Shown one piece after another: positions 24,257-32,973 of a stretch of DNA of 64,000 bases. Position numbers and translations under genes: made by a program. Origin of the DNA: an uncultured Lachnospiraceae bacterium (GTDB taxonomy: Bacteria > Bacillota > Clostridia > Lachnospirales > Lachnospiraceae); the NCBI GenBank assembly GCA_910588775.1, contig CAJURH010000004.1:1-64000 (forward strand). Direction: 5' to 3'. The notes below the pieces were generated by a model. That model was not told the DNA's origin and searched no databases. It saw only the letters and a program-made list of their open reading frames with translations. The stretch's first letter is position 1; every line of letters starts with the position of its first letter.

Positions 24257-25420
24257 TTATGGCAACTGCGCCTTCGTATAATACCCACTGTCCAAAAGAA
24301 CTTCCCGGTAGTTTTCTTTATCCACCGCCTTTGTGCCGCACAAATAAGAGGGAACCGCCTTTGTCCCATTTTTGTACTGCTTTTGGTCGTTGGTGTCCGT
24401 TTTGTTCCCTTTTATGCAATCCACCGCCATCTCGGCACACCGCTGGGCCAAGATCTGCGGATCTCGGAACACGGACATGGCCTGATAACCCTCCTCTATG
24501 TTTTCCACAGCGGTCAGTTCCGCATCCTGGCCAGTTACCAGCGTCCAGTCTTTGCCCTTTGCATATCCCCTATTCTCCAGGGCCTCCCGGATGCCATAGG
24601 CCAGGGAATCCGATGACGTGCAGGCAATATCCAGATGGCCATCCAGATAATTGGCGTCCAACAAGGCTTCGCAGTTCATCTGGGCCGTATCCTGGGATTC
24701 ATATAGAATCGCCGTATCCTCAAATTTCACCCGGCCTGACCTGCACACCAGCCGGCCCGCGTCCAGATAAGGCTTTAACACCTCCATAATCCCCTGGTGA
24801 ACCATCTTGGCGCTGTAATCCTGGGGATCACCCATGAAAAATTCGATGGTGTAAGACGGCGCGTCGTTTCCGGATTTGGCTTCCTTTAGCCCTTTTTCCT
24901 GAAGAATGTAATTCCCAATCTGCCGTCCCGCCTCCAGGTTATCAAATCCTGCGTAATAGTCCACCGCATCCGTGTCCATCACCAACCTGTCATAAGAAAT
25001 CACCGGTATCTTCTTATCCTTGGCCTTTTCCAGCGCCTCTGTCAAATCCGCAGAGGAAACTGGCGCCACGATCAGACATTTCACCTGCTGTTTCACCATC
25101 TCTTCCAACTGACGGATCTGCTGTTTCGCGTCATCCTCCGCAAATTCCGTCTGCACCTGATAGCCCGCCTCGCTGAGGCAAGTGTTCATAATCGCCGCCG
25201 CGTGAATCCATTTCTCACTGGACTGTGACGGCATAGAGATGCCCACAACGTTCCCCTTCTTTCCGTTTTCCGAAGTCACCTCACCCAGAATGCTGCTGTT
25301 TTCCGATGTGGCTTTCGGTTTATCCGCCTCCCCGCCATCCTTGGCCTCTTCCCGCCCACATCCGGCCAGCCCCAAAATTAAAACGAGGCAAAACACCCAG
25401 CTTTTGACTTTTATCCTCAT
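24257..25420 (-). CDS. Sugar-binding lipoprotein (ChvE/multiple-sugar periplasmic binding type)
   Basis: 387 residues. Lipobox LGLAGCGRE puts the modified cysteine near residue 21. From about residue 50 it has the type I sugar-binding fold: VVGISMPSQSSEKWIHAAA, CLIVAPVSSADLTEAL near 122, PVISYDRLVMDTDAVDYYAGFDN near 140 and TGQDAELTAVENI near 290, matching xylose/ChvE-like binding proteins. No permease or ATPase gene accompanies it, so it may serve a distant transporter or a chemoreceptor or kinase. RBS AGGAGG before ATG 25420. It follows gatD with a repeat element in the gap. Confidence 0.85.
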   Translation of the reverse strand: MRIKVKSWVFCLVLILGLAGCGREEAKDGGEADKPKATSENSSILGEVTSENGKKGNVVGISMPSQSSEKWIHAAAIMNTCLSEAGYQVQTEFAEDDAKQQIRQLEEMVKQQVKCLIVAPVSSADLTEALEKAKDKKIPVISYDRLVMDTDAVDYYAGFDNLEAGRQIGNYILQEKGLKEAKSGNDAPSYTIEFFMGDPQDYSAKMVHQGIMEVLKPYLDAGRLVCRSGRVKFEDTAILYESQDTAQMNCEALLDANYLDGHLDIACTSSDSLAYGIREALENRGYAKGKDWTLVTGQDAELTAVENIEEGYQAMSVFRDPQILAQRCAEMAVDCIKGNKTDTNDQKQYKNGTKAVPSYLCGTKAVDKENYREVLLDSGYYTKAQLP

Positions 25421-25453
25421 GAAAATCCTCCTCTCAACATTTAGTAGCAGCAA

Positions 25454-25504
25454 GCGATTGCGAAACGCCTATAACGTCTGAAAATGGTTTCGCAACTGCC
25501 CGCT
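25454..25504. repeat. GCGAAAC-family inverted repeat between gatD and the binding-protein gene
   Basis: GCGATTGCGAAACGCC (25454-25469) and GGTTTCGCAACTGCCCGC (25487-25504) form an interrupted palindrome beginning exactly at the gatD stop codon. Its first arm is identical over 14 bases to the one at 19060. Confidence 0.68.
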
Positions 25505-26241
25505 TATTTCAGCAATCTTTTTACCATGTACGCGTTGGCCTCCCGCTCCTGCTTATCGTCCAGAGGCGCCAGCTTTCCATCCCCGTATTTTCTCTCCAGC
25601 GCTTTCTGAATGAGATAATCGCAGAGCTGGGGATTCTTGGGCAACAGAGGCCCATGCAGATAGGTGCCGATGACGTTCTTGTAGACCACTCCTTCATAGC
25701 CGCTTTTGCCGTCGTTGCCCGCGCCGTACAAGACTTTTCCAAAAGGCTGATTCCCCTGAATATACGTCCGGCCTCCATGGTTCTCGAAGCCCACCACCGG
25801 CATTTTGCACAGCGGGCTTTCCAGAACAATGTTGTCGATGAGTCGTCCCTCACCCTGTTCTGTATACAGATCCACCAGGTTCAACCCTTCAATGGTCCCC
25901 TCTCTGGTCTTATAATATTTGCCCAAAAGCTGGTAACCGCCGCACACCGCCAACACCACGCCGTCACTTTCCACGTATTTTTGAAAATTCTGCCGGATTC
26001 TCTTTAATTTATTACACACTAGCATCTGTTCCCGGTCGGATCCGCCCCCCAGAAGGACGATATCCAAAGCCGCAAAATCCACGCTGTCCTCGCTTTCAAA
26101 TTCCACCGTCTGCGCCTCGATGCCCCGCCACAGACAGCGCTTCATCAGGCAGGCGATATTTCCCCGGTCTCCATACAGATTCAAAAGATCCGGATAGAGA
26201 TGTCCAATGGTCAGCTTTCTGTTTTTTTTCTCCTGTCTCAT
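25504..26241 (-). CDS. gatD: Lipid II isoglutaminyl synthase, glutaminase subunit GatD
   Basis: 245 residues, CobB/CobQ-type class I glutamine amidotransferase. It begins LTIGHLYPDLLNLYGDRGN as GatD does, has the nucleophile cysteine in AVCGGYQLLG near residue 101 and the catalytic histidine in IGTYLHGPLLPKNP near 191. With MurT it amidates the alpha-carboxyl of D-Glu in lipid II. ATGA overlap with murT. Confidence 0.93.
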   Translation of the reverse strand: MRQEKKNRKLTIGHLYPDLLNLYGDRGNIACLMKRCLWRGIEAQTVEFESEDSVDFAALDIVLLGGGSDREQMLVCNKLKRIRQNFQKYVESDGVVLAVCGGYQLLGKYYKTREGTIEGLNLVDLYTEQGEGRLIDNIVLESPLCKMPVVGFENHGGRTYIQGNQPFGKVLYGAGNDGKSGYEGVVYKNVIGTYLHGPLLPKNPQLCDYLIQKALERKYGDGKLAPLDDKQEREANAYMVKRLLK

Positions 26242-27575
26242 GACTTCTCCCCTTCCAGCCTTTTTAAAATATTCCGGGTGCTAAATAAAGCGGTGTAGTT
26301 CACCAGCACATACAGATTCCCGCACCCGTCCACCACCCGTCCCCAGATGGCGGATTCCACGTCCGCTTCCAAGATGGAAGGAATGTCCGCGTATTTCAGC
26401 CGCAGCCGCATGTCCTGGCAACGAATGCCGCTGACGGTAATAGAATGAATGCAATCCCCGGAAAATTTATCAAAATCCACGTCCCACAGCCAGGACACGT
26501 CCGTGCCGTCCTGATCGTTGTCATTGATGACGATAATCAGATCCTTCATGCGATCGTCTGTCATAACCGCCGAGATATTCTGGTTAAATCCCGCCGGGTT
26601 CTTGGCCAGATTCAACACAATGGCCGTGTCCCGGATGCGAAAGCTCTCCATTCTCCCGTTTTCCGGATGGAAGTCTTTGAGCATCTGGTTAAAATGAGCC
26701 AGAGAAAGTCCCGCGTGTTTTCCCGCCGCATAGGCCGCCAGAATATTGTATACATTGTAAAATCCCCGGTAATTGGCCACCAGATGATTCTCACCTACCC
26801 GAAAGGAAATCTGATCTCCCACCTGCACTTCTTTTGCGTCATAATCAATCGAAGGCCGGGAAAATCCACATTGGGGGCAGGTGTAATCGCCCAGTTGGCT
26901 GTAATGGTAGAAACGATACGACAACCTGGCGCCGCACTTGCGGCAAAACCGCCCTTCCCGAATCTCACGGTCATCAGACTTGGCCACCTGTTCGCTTATG
27001 CCGTAAGTCACCCATGGATTCTTGCATTCCATGGCCAGAAACGTCGACAACGCGTCGTCCCCATTGACGATCACCTCCATCTTCGGCGCGCTGTCCATCA
27101 CCTCTTTTAAGATTTCCATGGTTATGTCAATCTCTCCGTACCGGTCCAACTGATCCCGAAACAGGTTGGTCAGCGCCATATAATCTGGGTGAAAATGTGG
27201 AAAAACATGGCGCGTGGAAGCCTCATCCACTTCGATGCACGCGTAGTCTGCATCGAGCCTTCCCCCCAGATCCGCCGCCAACGCAAAAGCCGCCGCCACT
27301 CCGTTTATCATGTTGGAGCCTGTGCGGTTGCAGACCACCTTCTCCCCTTCCGCTTCCAGGGCGGAGCAGAGCAGATTGTTGGTGGTCGTCTTCCCGTTGG
27401 TGCCACATACAATAAATATTTTCTTACGGACTTCCATAGCCAGTTCCTGCAAAATGGGCGGATAAATCATGAGCGCCAGCTTTCCAGCCCAGGTCACGCC
27501 CTGCCTGCCCATATATTGGCAGATAGCGCAGGCCGCTTTTGCAGTCCAGACTGCCAGAACCTTTCTTATTTTCAT
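26238..27575 (-). CDS. murT: Lipid II isoglutaminyl synthase, Mur-ligase subunit MurT
   Basis: 445 residues. ATP-binding loop VCGTNGKTTTNNLL near residue 57, a CIEVDEASTRHVFP segment near 110, and a four-cysteine zinc ribbon (CRKCG ... CPQCG, near 205-228) characteristic of MurT. The C-terminal DUF1727 domain includes LNLAKNPAGFNQNIS near 310 and the catalytic-triad aspartate region INDNDQDGTDVSW near 340. Start at ATG 27575 because GGAGG lies 5 nt upstream; a GTG at 27587 would place the RBS inside the gene. Peptidoglycan amidation step. Confidence 0.94.
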   Translation of the reverse strand: MKIRKVLAVWTAKAACAICQYMGRQGVTWAGKLALMIYPPILQELAMEVRKKIFIVCGTNGKTTTNNLLCSALEAEGEKVVCNRTGSNMINGVAAAFALAADLGGRLDADYACIEVDEASTRHVFPHFHPDYMALTNLFRDQLDRYGEIDITMEILKEVMDSAPKMEVIVNGDDALSTFLAMECKNPWVTYGISEQVAKSDDREIREGRFCRKCGARLSYRFYHYSQLGDYTCPQCGFSRPSIDYDAKEVQVGDQISFRVGENHLVANYRGFYNVYNILAAYAAGKHAGLSLAHFNQMLKDFHPENGRMESFRIRDTAIVLNLAKNPAGFNQNISAVMTDDRMKDLIIVINDNDQDGTDVSWLWDVDFDKFSGDCIHSITVSGIRCQDMRLRLKYADIPSILEADVESAIWGRVVDGCGNLYVLVNYTALFSTRNILKRLEGEKS

Positions 27576-27622
27576 TTTTTCCTCCACTGTATAACATGCG
27601 CTTAATCTATATACAATGTTTC

Positions 27623-27651
27623 ATTATACATGATATCTTCCTTTATTTCCA
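27623..27651 (-). promoter_or_regulatory. Candidate promoter of murT-gatD
   Basis: On the minus strand TGGAAA, a 17-bp spacer and TATAAT. The -10 is perfect and the -35 weak. Confidence 0.5.
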
Positions 27652-27727
27652 TAGCGCGATTTAAAAAGGGATGAACGCCGCCCCGACCGCATACACATAG
27701 AATAACAAAAAGAAAAACAGGCAAACC

Positions 27728-28261
27728 ATGAGATTCCTTTTATTTTTATCCGAAGTCACCATCCCTCTGATCATTTTCTATATTGTAGCTTTTGGAATTT
27801 TACAGAAAGTAAAAGTTTATGAATCTTTTATAAACGGCGCCGAGGACGGCTTGAAAACCGTGGTGAAGATTCTGCCCACTTTAATCGGCCTGATGGTAGG
27901 CGTAGGCATTCTGCGCGGTTCCGGTTTCCTGGATATGCTGGGCAAATATCTGGGCAAAATCACAGACCCACTGGGTTTTCCAGCGCCTCTGGTGCCATTG
28001 GCCTTTGTGCGCATGTTCTCCTCCTCAGCGGCCACCGGGCTGGCGCTGGACATTTTCAAAGAATACGGCACAGATTCCCACATTGGATTCATCGCCTCAT
28101 TGATGTTAAGCTGCACGGAAACGATTTTCTACACCATGTCCGTCTATTTCATGACTGCCAAAATCACAAAAACGCGCCATACTCTCTTAGGCGCGCTGTT
28201 GTCCACTCTGGCAGGCATTGCCATAAGCGTGGTATTGGTGCATTATTGTCTTGTTGTCTGA
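27728..28261 (+). CDS. spmB: SpmB-like spore maturation protein (nucleoside-recognition/gate domain)
   Basis: 177 residues, four to five membrane helices. Matches SpmB: VKVYESFINGAEDGLKTVVKILPTLIGLMVGVGILRGSG near residues 30-68 and PLAFVRMFSSSAATGL near 92. SpmA/SpmB are needed for spore core dehydration and heat resistance in Bacillus and Clostridium. No spmA gene lies beside it in this window. RBS is poor (AGGCAAACC). A GCATACACAT box 28 nt upstream resembles a sporulation sigma-E -10 but I found no good partner. Confidence 0.85.
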   Translation: MRFLLFLSEVTIPLIIFYIVAFGILQKVKVYESFINGAEDGLKTVVKILPTLIGLMVGVGILRGSGFLDMLGKYLGKITDPLGFPAPLVPLAFVRMFSSSAATGLALDIFKEYGTDSHIGFIASLMLSCTETIFYTMSVYFMTAKITKTRHTLLGALLSTLAGIAISVVLVHYCLVV

Positions 28262-28271
28262 AAAATTATGA

Positions 28272-28295
28272 AGAGGGGTTCTAAACGTCCCCTCT
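28272..28295. terminator. Bidirectional hairpin between spmB-like and the signal-peptidase-like gene
   Basis: 7-bp stem AGAGGGG/CCCCTCT with a 10-nt loop. On the minus strand it is followed by TCATAATTTTT. Confidence 0.55.
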
Positions 28296-29430
28296 ATTCA
28301 TCTTCTTCCCTCTTTTTGCCGCCGATAATCGTGGAGTAATCCAGCAAGGTCACTCCGGTGTCCTCATCCTGGATGACCTTCGGCGCCTCGCCGGCCGCTT
28401 TGGCCTTTTCCAGCAATTCTTCCGCCGTGAACAGAGGAATGGCGATTTTGGCTATCGCTTCTTCCTCTTTCTCCTCAGGCTTTGGCGTCTCTTCCTCTTC
28501 TTCTGAAACTTCGGCTTTGGGCGCATCCGCCTCTTCTGTTTTTTCTTCTTTCGCCTCTGGCTCCTCAGAACCCTTGCTGAGATCTGGAATCTCCGCCGTA
28601 GGCATTTTCTCTTCTTCTATATTCTGTACGGGAATGGCTGCCGCCTCAATTTCCTTTTTCAATTCCTCATGGGCCTGATCCGCCGCCTGTTCCGCCGGAG
28701 ATCCGCCCTCCAGGCCGAGAATCGTCTCCACTGGTTCCATATCCTCGATAAAACCACCCGTGCGGGCTATTTTCTTGGCCGCTTTCAGCTTTTGTTTCTC
28801 TTCCCGCCTTCTCTCCTTGGCTTCCTCTTTGAGACGGGCCACTTCCGCCTTCTGACGCAGGCGCATTTCCTTTTTCAACTGCCGTTGGGTCTTGGGTTCC
28901 TGCACGCCCTCGTCCGCTGCCGCCACATCGTCTTCCAGCTCGTCCTGGGGCGCTTCTCTATCCTTGCTCCACAATTCCGCCAAGACGAACAACACAATCA
29001 GAAACAGCACACCCAAACCAATGATGATCAAGCCTTCTGTGGACTGAATCGCCATCAGCAGATAGCCGACAAACCCAATGGTAATCGTTACCCTGGTAAT
29101 GTCCCCCCGCAGGGTGATGGCTTTCGGCTCGGCCCCGGCCAGACTGGTGTCCAGCACCGTAAACATGCTGTTGTCCAGATCGATTTCCTGAACCCGGTAC
29201 CGGTAAATCTGATTGCCGTCCTGCACGATAATGGAGTCGCCTATAAGAACGTCCCTGCCAGATATGCTCTTGCCATAAGTCACCGACCCCAGCGGAAGGT
29301 TGGTCTCTACATCCGCATCGTCAATCGTCACTGTGGAGATACCCATAAACGGCGGCACAGCCAATGCCAGAATGCAGATAATCGCTAAAAACACAACTAG
29401 ATGTACAATAAACTTTAGAAATCCGGACAT
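28294..29430 (-). CDS. Signal-peptidase-like membrane protein lacking the catalytic serine, with long charged tail
   Basis: 378 residues. Residues 8-30 are a membrane helix; residues 30-115 resemble the S26B/SipW signal peptidase beta fold (LPLGSVTYGKSISGRDVLIGDSIIV, IYRYRVQEID), but where SipW has SGSM the sequence reads DADVETN, so the serine nucleophile is missing. A second helix spans about 120-150. The remaining 220 residues are cytoplasmic-type, very rich in K/E/R (coiled-coil KKEMRLRQKAEVARLKEEAKERRREEK) and then in acidic repeats. RBS AAGGAG. It may be a scaffold rather than a protease. No known family for the tail. Confidence 0.65.
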   Translation of the reverse strand: MSGFLKFIVHLVVFLAIICILALAVPPFMGISTVTIDDADVETNLPLGSVTYGKSISGRDVLIGDSIIVQDGNQIYRYRVQEIDLDNSMFTVLDTSLAGAEPKAITLRGDITRVTITIGFVGYLLMAIQSTEGLIIIGLGVLFLIVLFVLAELWSKDREAPQDELEDDVAAADEGVQEPKTQRQLKKEMRLRQKAEVARLKEEAKERRREEKQKLKAAKKIARTGGFIEDMEPVETILGLEGGSPAEQAADQAHEELKKEIEAAAIPVQNIEEEKMPTAEIPDLSKGSEEPEAKEEKTEEADAPKAEVSEEEEETPKPEEKEEEAIAKIAIPLFTAEELLEKAKAAGEAPKVIQDEDTGVTLLDYSTIIGGKKREEDE

Positions 29431-29570
29431 TTACATACACTCCTTCATAGTTTTCGCCACTTGATTTTTATTTTAACATCTAAATGCCAATCTGTACATA
29501 AAAAGTTTACGTCATGTTTTCTTTTTTCCCTCATATATTGGGAATAAGCAGAGAATGATAAAGGAATGTC

Positions 29571-30380
29571 ATGCTAAACTGGAAAAGAACTCTATGGGCT
29601 TCGCTGCTTCTTGTAAGCGCATTTTGCGCCGGCAGCGGAGCGGCCATTCTTAGAAATGAAAAACTGCCCCGGAAAGCCTCCATAGAATCCGAAGCCAACG
29701 GCAACTGGGGCTTGAGTTTCCCCGAAGAAGGCCAGCCGCCCGTGGCCAATGCGTCCATGGAAGAACTGGAAAAATTCGACGCTTATTACGCGCAGGACAC
29801 CGAAGACAAGCGGATCTATCTGACTTTCGACTGCGGATATGAGAACGGAAATACGCCGCTGATTCTGGACGCTCTGAAAAAGCACAAAGCCCCGGCCACT
29901 TTTTTCGTGGTGGGAAACTTCGTGTCTGACAGCCCGGATATGATCAAACGCATGGTGGAAGAAGGCCACGCGGTGGGGAACCACACCTACAGCCATCCAG
30001 ATATGTCGAAGATTTCCACCCAGGAGTCTTTTGGCAAGGAGCTGTCCCAGGTGGAGGAGCTGTACAAAGAAATCACCGGCGAAGACATGACCAAATATTA
30101 TCGGCCTCCCCAGGGCAAATACAACGAGAACAATTTACAAATGGCAAAAGACATGGGATATAAGACTTTCTTCTGGAGTCTGGCTTATGTGGACTGGTAT
30201 CAGGATCAGCAGCCCAGCAAAGAGGAAGCGTTTGAGAAGCTTCTGAGCCGCATTCACCCCGGCGCCATCGTCCTTTTGCACAACACTTCCTCCACCAACG
30301 GCCAGATTCTGGATGAACTTCTGGGTAAATGGGAAGATATGGGCTACACTTTCCATCCTCTGGAAGAATTATGGCAGTAG
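29571..30380 (+). CDS. Polysaccharide deacetylase, PdaA-like
   Basis: 269 residues, N-terminal membrane anchor (residues 7-26). NodB domain: TFDCGYENGN near residue 84 (in place of the usual TFDDG, as in PdaA), metal-site HTYSHPDM near 138, and RPPQGKYNE near 175, with IVLLHNTS near 240. PdaA removes the N-acetyl group of muramic acid during spore cortex delta-lactam formation. The CGYENG variant and RPPQGKY are specific to that group, so a cortex role is likely. Stop codons of this gene and niaR face each other 4 nt apart. Confidence 0.88.
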   Translation: MLNWKRTLWASLLLVSAFCAGSGAAILRNEKLPRKASIESEANGNWGLSFPEEGQPPVANASMEELEKFDAYYAQDTEDKRIYLTFDCGYENGNTPLILDALKKHKAPATFFVVGNFVSDSPDMIKRMVEEGHAVGNHTYSHPDMSKISTQESFGKELSQVEELYKEITGEDMTKYYRPPQGKYNENNLQMAKDMGYKTFFWSLAYVDWYQDQQPSKEEAFEKLLSRIHPGAIVLLHNTSSTNGQILDELLGKWEDMGYTFHPLEELWQ

Positions 30381-30384
30381 TTCG

Positions 30385-30927
30385 TCACAGCCCCTTTTCA
30401 TAAGGAAACCATTCCACCGTATAGCCTTTTCTGTTCAGCTCCTCTTCAATCTCGTCCAGTATCTCTTCCTTCTCAGCGGCTATATGGTGAAAATGGTATC
30501 CAGACGTGACGTTCATCAGCGGAGAGGATTTTCCAGACTGCATATCTTTGACAAACCTGCGTATGTCGTTCTGGCATTTGATGTGCATGGGCGCCGTAAG
30601 CTTGCCATACGTCCGGTGATTGATAATCACGTCCAGCACGCTGCCGCCCAGGTTCACAATGGCGCTCAGCTCATCTTCCACCTGTTCGTTTGTATGATAC
30701 ACTTTAATCAACCGGACTGCCTGCTTCGGTTCATCCAGATAATACCCTCTGGAAGTGGAAACAATCGGGTGACCTTCCGTGCGCAAAAGCGCAATGTCCT
30801 GGACGACCACCTGCCGGCTAACGCCTGTCTCTTTCCCCAACGCAACTCCCGGCAATGGTTGGCAGGCGTTTCTCATCAACGACAAAATCTGTTTTCTTCT
30901 ATCCGCCCCTGTCATTCCCTTTGCCAT
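30385..30927 (-). CDS. niaR: NiaR-type NAD biosynthesis repressor (HTH_11 + 3H domain)
   Basis: 180 residues. N-terminal winged HTH (ADRRKQILSLMRN, PGVALGKETGVSRQVVVQDIALLRTEGHPI) and a C-terminal 3H domain with its conserved histidines (KVYHTNEQVEDELSAIVNLGGSVLDVIINHRTYG, SGYHFHHIAAEKEEIL). NiaR binds nicotinic acid and represses NAD synthesis or niacin uptake. Start at ATG 30927 (AGGAGGTG upstream). Last gene of nadABC, 11 nt after nadC, so it should repress its own operon through the palindrome at 33960. Confidence 0.92.
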   Translation of the reverse strand: MAKGMTGADRRKQILSLMRNACQPLPGVALGKETGVSRQVVVQDIALLRTEGHPIVSTSRGYYLDEPKQAVRLIKVYHTNEQVEDELSAIVNLGGSVLDVIINHRTYGKLTAPMHIKCQNDIRRFVKDMQSGKSSPLMNVTSGYHFHHIAAEKEEILDEIEEELNRKGYTVEWFPYEKGL

Positions 30928-30938
30928 GTATGCACCTC

Positions 30939-31793
30939 CTACGAAAGCGTCTTCATATGCTTCAGGCTCACATCCAAAATAGGGGCCGAATGGGTCAGCG
31001 CGCCGCTGGAGACGAAATCCACGCCCAACCCTGTGATGGTCTGGATATTTTCCATAGTCATGTTTCCCGAACATTCTGTCTGCGCCCGGCCGTCGATGAA
31101 CCGAATGGCCTCCGCCATCTGATCCGCCGTCATATTGTCCAGCATGATGATGTCCGCCCCGGCTTCCACCGCCTCCCGCACCATCTCAAGGCTTTCCACT
31201 TCCACTTCAATCTTGCGTACAAAGGGCGCATACGCCCGCGCCGCCTGCACCGCTTCCCTTACGCCGCCGGCCGCTCCAATATGATTATCCTTTAACAACA
31301 CGCCATCGGAAAGATTGTAGCGGTGGTTTTCGCCGCCGCCCACACGCACCGCGTATTTCTCAAACACCCGCATGCAGGGAGTGGTTTTCCGGGTATCCAA
31401 AAGCCTGGTCTTCGTACCTTCCAGCATTTTTGCCACGGTATGGGTATACGTGGCGATGCCGCTCATACGCTGCAGATAATTCAGTGCGGTCCGCTCCCCG
31501 GAGAGTAATACTCGCACATCTCCGGTAAGCTTCGCCAGAAGCTGACCGTCCCTTACCGCGTCTCCATCTTTCACATACGTTTCCACCCGCGTATCTTTGT
31601 CCAGCAGAGCGAATACCCTTGCAAACACCGGCAGCCCCGCAAGGATTCCGTTTTCCTTACAGATTAACTGCACTTCGCCCTTCTTATATTCCGGCATCAC
31701 CGCATTGGTGGACACGTCCTCACCGCTAATGTCTTCTTCCAGCGCCAGACGAATGTATTTATCAGCAACAAGCTGCATGGTAATTGGGTTCAT
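30939..31793 (-). CDS. nadC: Nicotinate-nucleotide diphosphorylase (quinolinate phosphoribosyltransferase)
   Basis: 284 residues. Converts quinolinate and PRPP to nicotinate mononucleotide. Conserved NadC features: LALEEDISGEDVSTNAV near residue 16, GERTALNYLQRMSGIAT near 96, RLLDTRKTTPCMR near 130, GGGENHRYNLSDGVLLKDNHI near 151 and IEVEVESLEM near 192. Starts inside the end of nadB (32-nt overlap) with AGGAGA upstream. Confidence 0.96.
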   Translation of the reverse strand: MNPITMQLVADKYIRLALEEDISGEDVSTNAVMPEYKKGEVQLICKENGILAGLPVFARVFALLDKDTRVETYVKDGDAVRDGQLLAKLTGDVRVLLSGERTALNYLQRMSGIATYTHTVAKMLEGTKTRLLDTRKTTPCMRVFEKYAVRVGGGENHRYNLSDGVLLKDNHIGAAGGVREAVQAARAYAPFVRKIEVEVESLEMVREAVEAGADIIMLDNMTADQMAEAIRFIDGRAQTECSGNMTMENIQTITGLGVDFVSSGALTHSAPILDVSLKHMKTLS

Positions 31794-32973
31794 ATGATTC
31801 TATCTCCTTTTCGTTCTCCTGAATATGCATCGCCGCCCGTCTGGCAAACACCAGGCTTTCCAACAGACTGTTGCTGGCCAGCCGGTTTTTCCCATGAACG
31901 CCGTTGCAGCTGGTCTCCCCCACCGCATAGAGATGATTCATGTCTGTGGCCGAATGGCTGTCCACATAAATGCCCCCCATGAAATAATGCTGCGCCGGGA
32001 CAATGGGTATGGGTTCCCGCAAAATATCGTAGCCTTCTTCCATGCACCTCTGATAGATGTTGGGGAAATGATTTCTCACCACTTCCGGCGGCACCTGTTC
32101 AAAAGAGAGCCACTCATGCGCCACGCCTTCCCGACGCATTTCCTCGGTGATGGCCTGGGTGACCACATCTCTTGGCAAAAGCTCATTGACAAAACGCTGT
32201 CCCTGATGGTTCAGGATTATGGCCCCCTCGCCTCTGGCCGATTCGGAAATGAGGAAATTTCTGCCCGGCCTCTCGCTGTACAGACAAGTGGGATGAATCT
32301 GCACATAATCCATATGCTCCAGAGTAATTCCATGTTTTCTGGCAATGCGGCAGGCATCCCCGGTCAGCAGCGGAAAATTGGTGGAATGCTCATACAGCCC
32401 GCCGATTCCTCCGGTGGCCAGGACCGTGTCCTCTCCATAAATCCGCAATTCTTCCCCGGTCTTTTTCTCGGCGGCCACGCCCATACACTGTCCCTGGTAC
32501 ACCACCAGATCCACCATCTTGGTGTACTCCATGATTTTCACATTGGACAGCTTCTTCACCTGCGCCAAAAGAGCCAGGGTAATCTCCTTGCCGGTGATGT
32601 CTTTGTGATAGCAGATTCGCGGACAGGAATGGGCCCCTTCCCGGGTATACTTCAGGCTACCGTCTGGATTTTTCTCAAAACGCACCCCGAACTTTAGCAG
32701 GGAATCGATTGCCTGCCGGCTTTCCCGGATCATAATGTCCACGCTCTCCCGACGGTTTTCATAATGTCCAGCTTTCATGGTGTCTTCAAAATACGCGTCA
32801 TAATCCGCCTCATCCCGCAGGACACAGACGCCTCCCTGGGCCAGCATGGAGTCGCAGCTTGCCAAATCCCCTTTTGAAAGCATCACAATCCGCTTATTTC
32901 TAGGCAGATGCAGCGCCGTGTAAAGTCCTGCCACCCCGCATCCGACAATGACCACATCGTAGTACAGATTCAT
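31762..32973 (-). CDS. nadB: L-aspartate oxidase
   Basis: 403 residues, shorter than the about 540 of E. coli NadB because the C-terminal helical domain is reduced, as is common in Clostridia. FAD-binding Rossmann start YYDVVIVGCGVAGLYTAL, SKGDLASCDSMLAQGG near 33, the capping-domain catalytic region, and the C-terminal FAD loop GETSCNGVHGKNRLASNSLLES near 345. Oxidises aspartate to iminoaspartate, probably with fumarate as acceptor under anoxia. ATGA overlap with nadA. Confidence 0.94.
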   Translation of the reverse strand: MNLYYDVVIVGCGVAGLYTALHLPRNKRIVMLSKGDLASCDSMLAQGGVCVLRDEADYDAYFEDTMKAGHYENRRESVDIMIRESRQAIDSLLKFGVRFEKNPDGSLKYTREGAHSCPRICYHKDITGKEITLALLAQVKKLSNVKIMEYTKMVDLVVYQGQCMGVAAEKKTGEELRIYGEDTVLATGGIGGLYEHSTNFPLLTGDACRIARKHGITLEHMDYVQIHPTCLYSERPGRNFLISESARGEGAIILNHQGQRFVNELLPRDVVTQAITEEMRREGVAHEWLSFEQVPPEVVRNHFPNIYQRCMEEGYDILREPIPIVPAQHYFMGGIYVDSHSATDMNHLYAVGETSCNGVHGKNRLASNSLLESLVFARRAAMHIQENEKEIESYEPNYHAACC

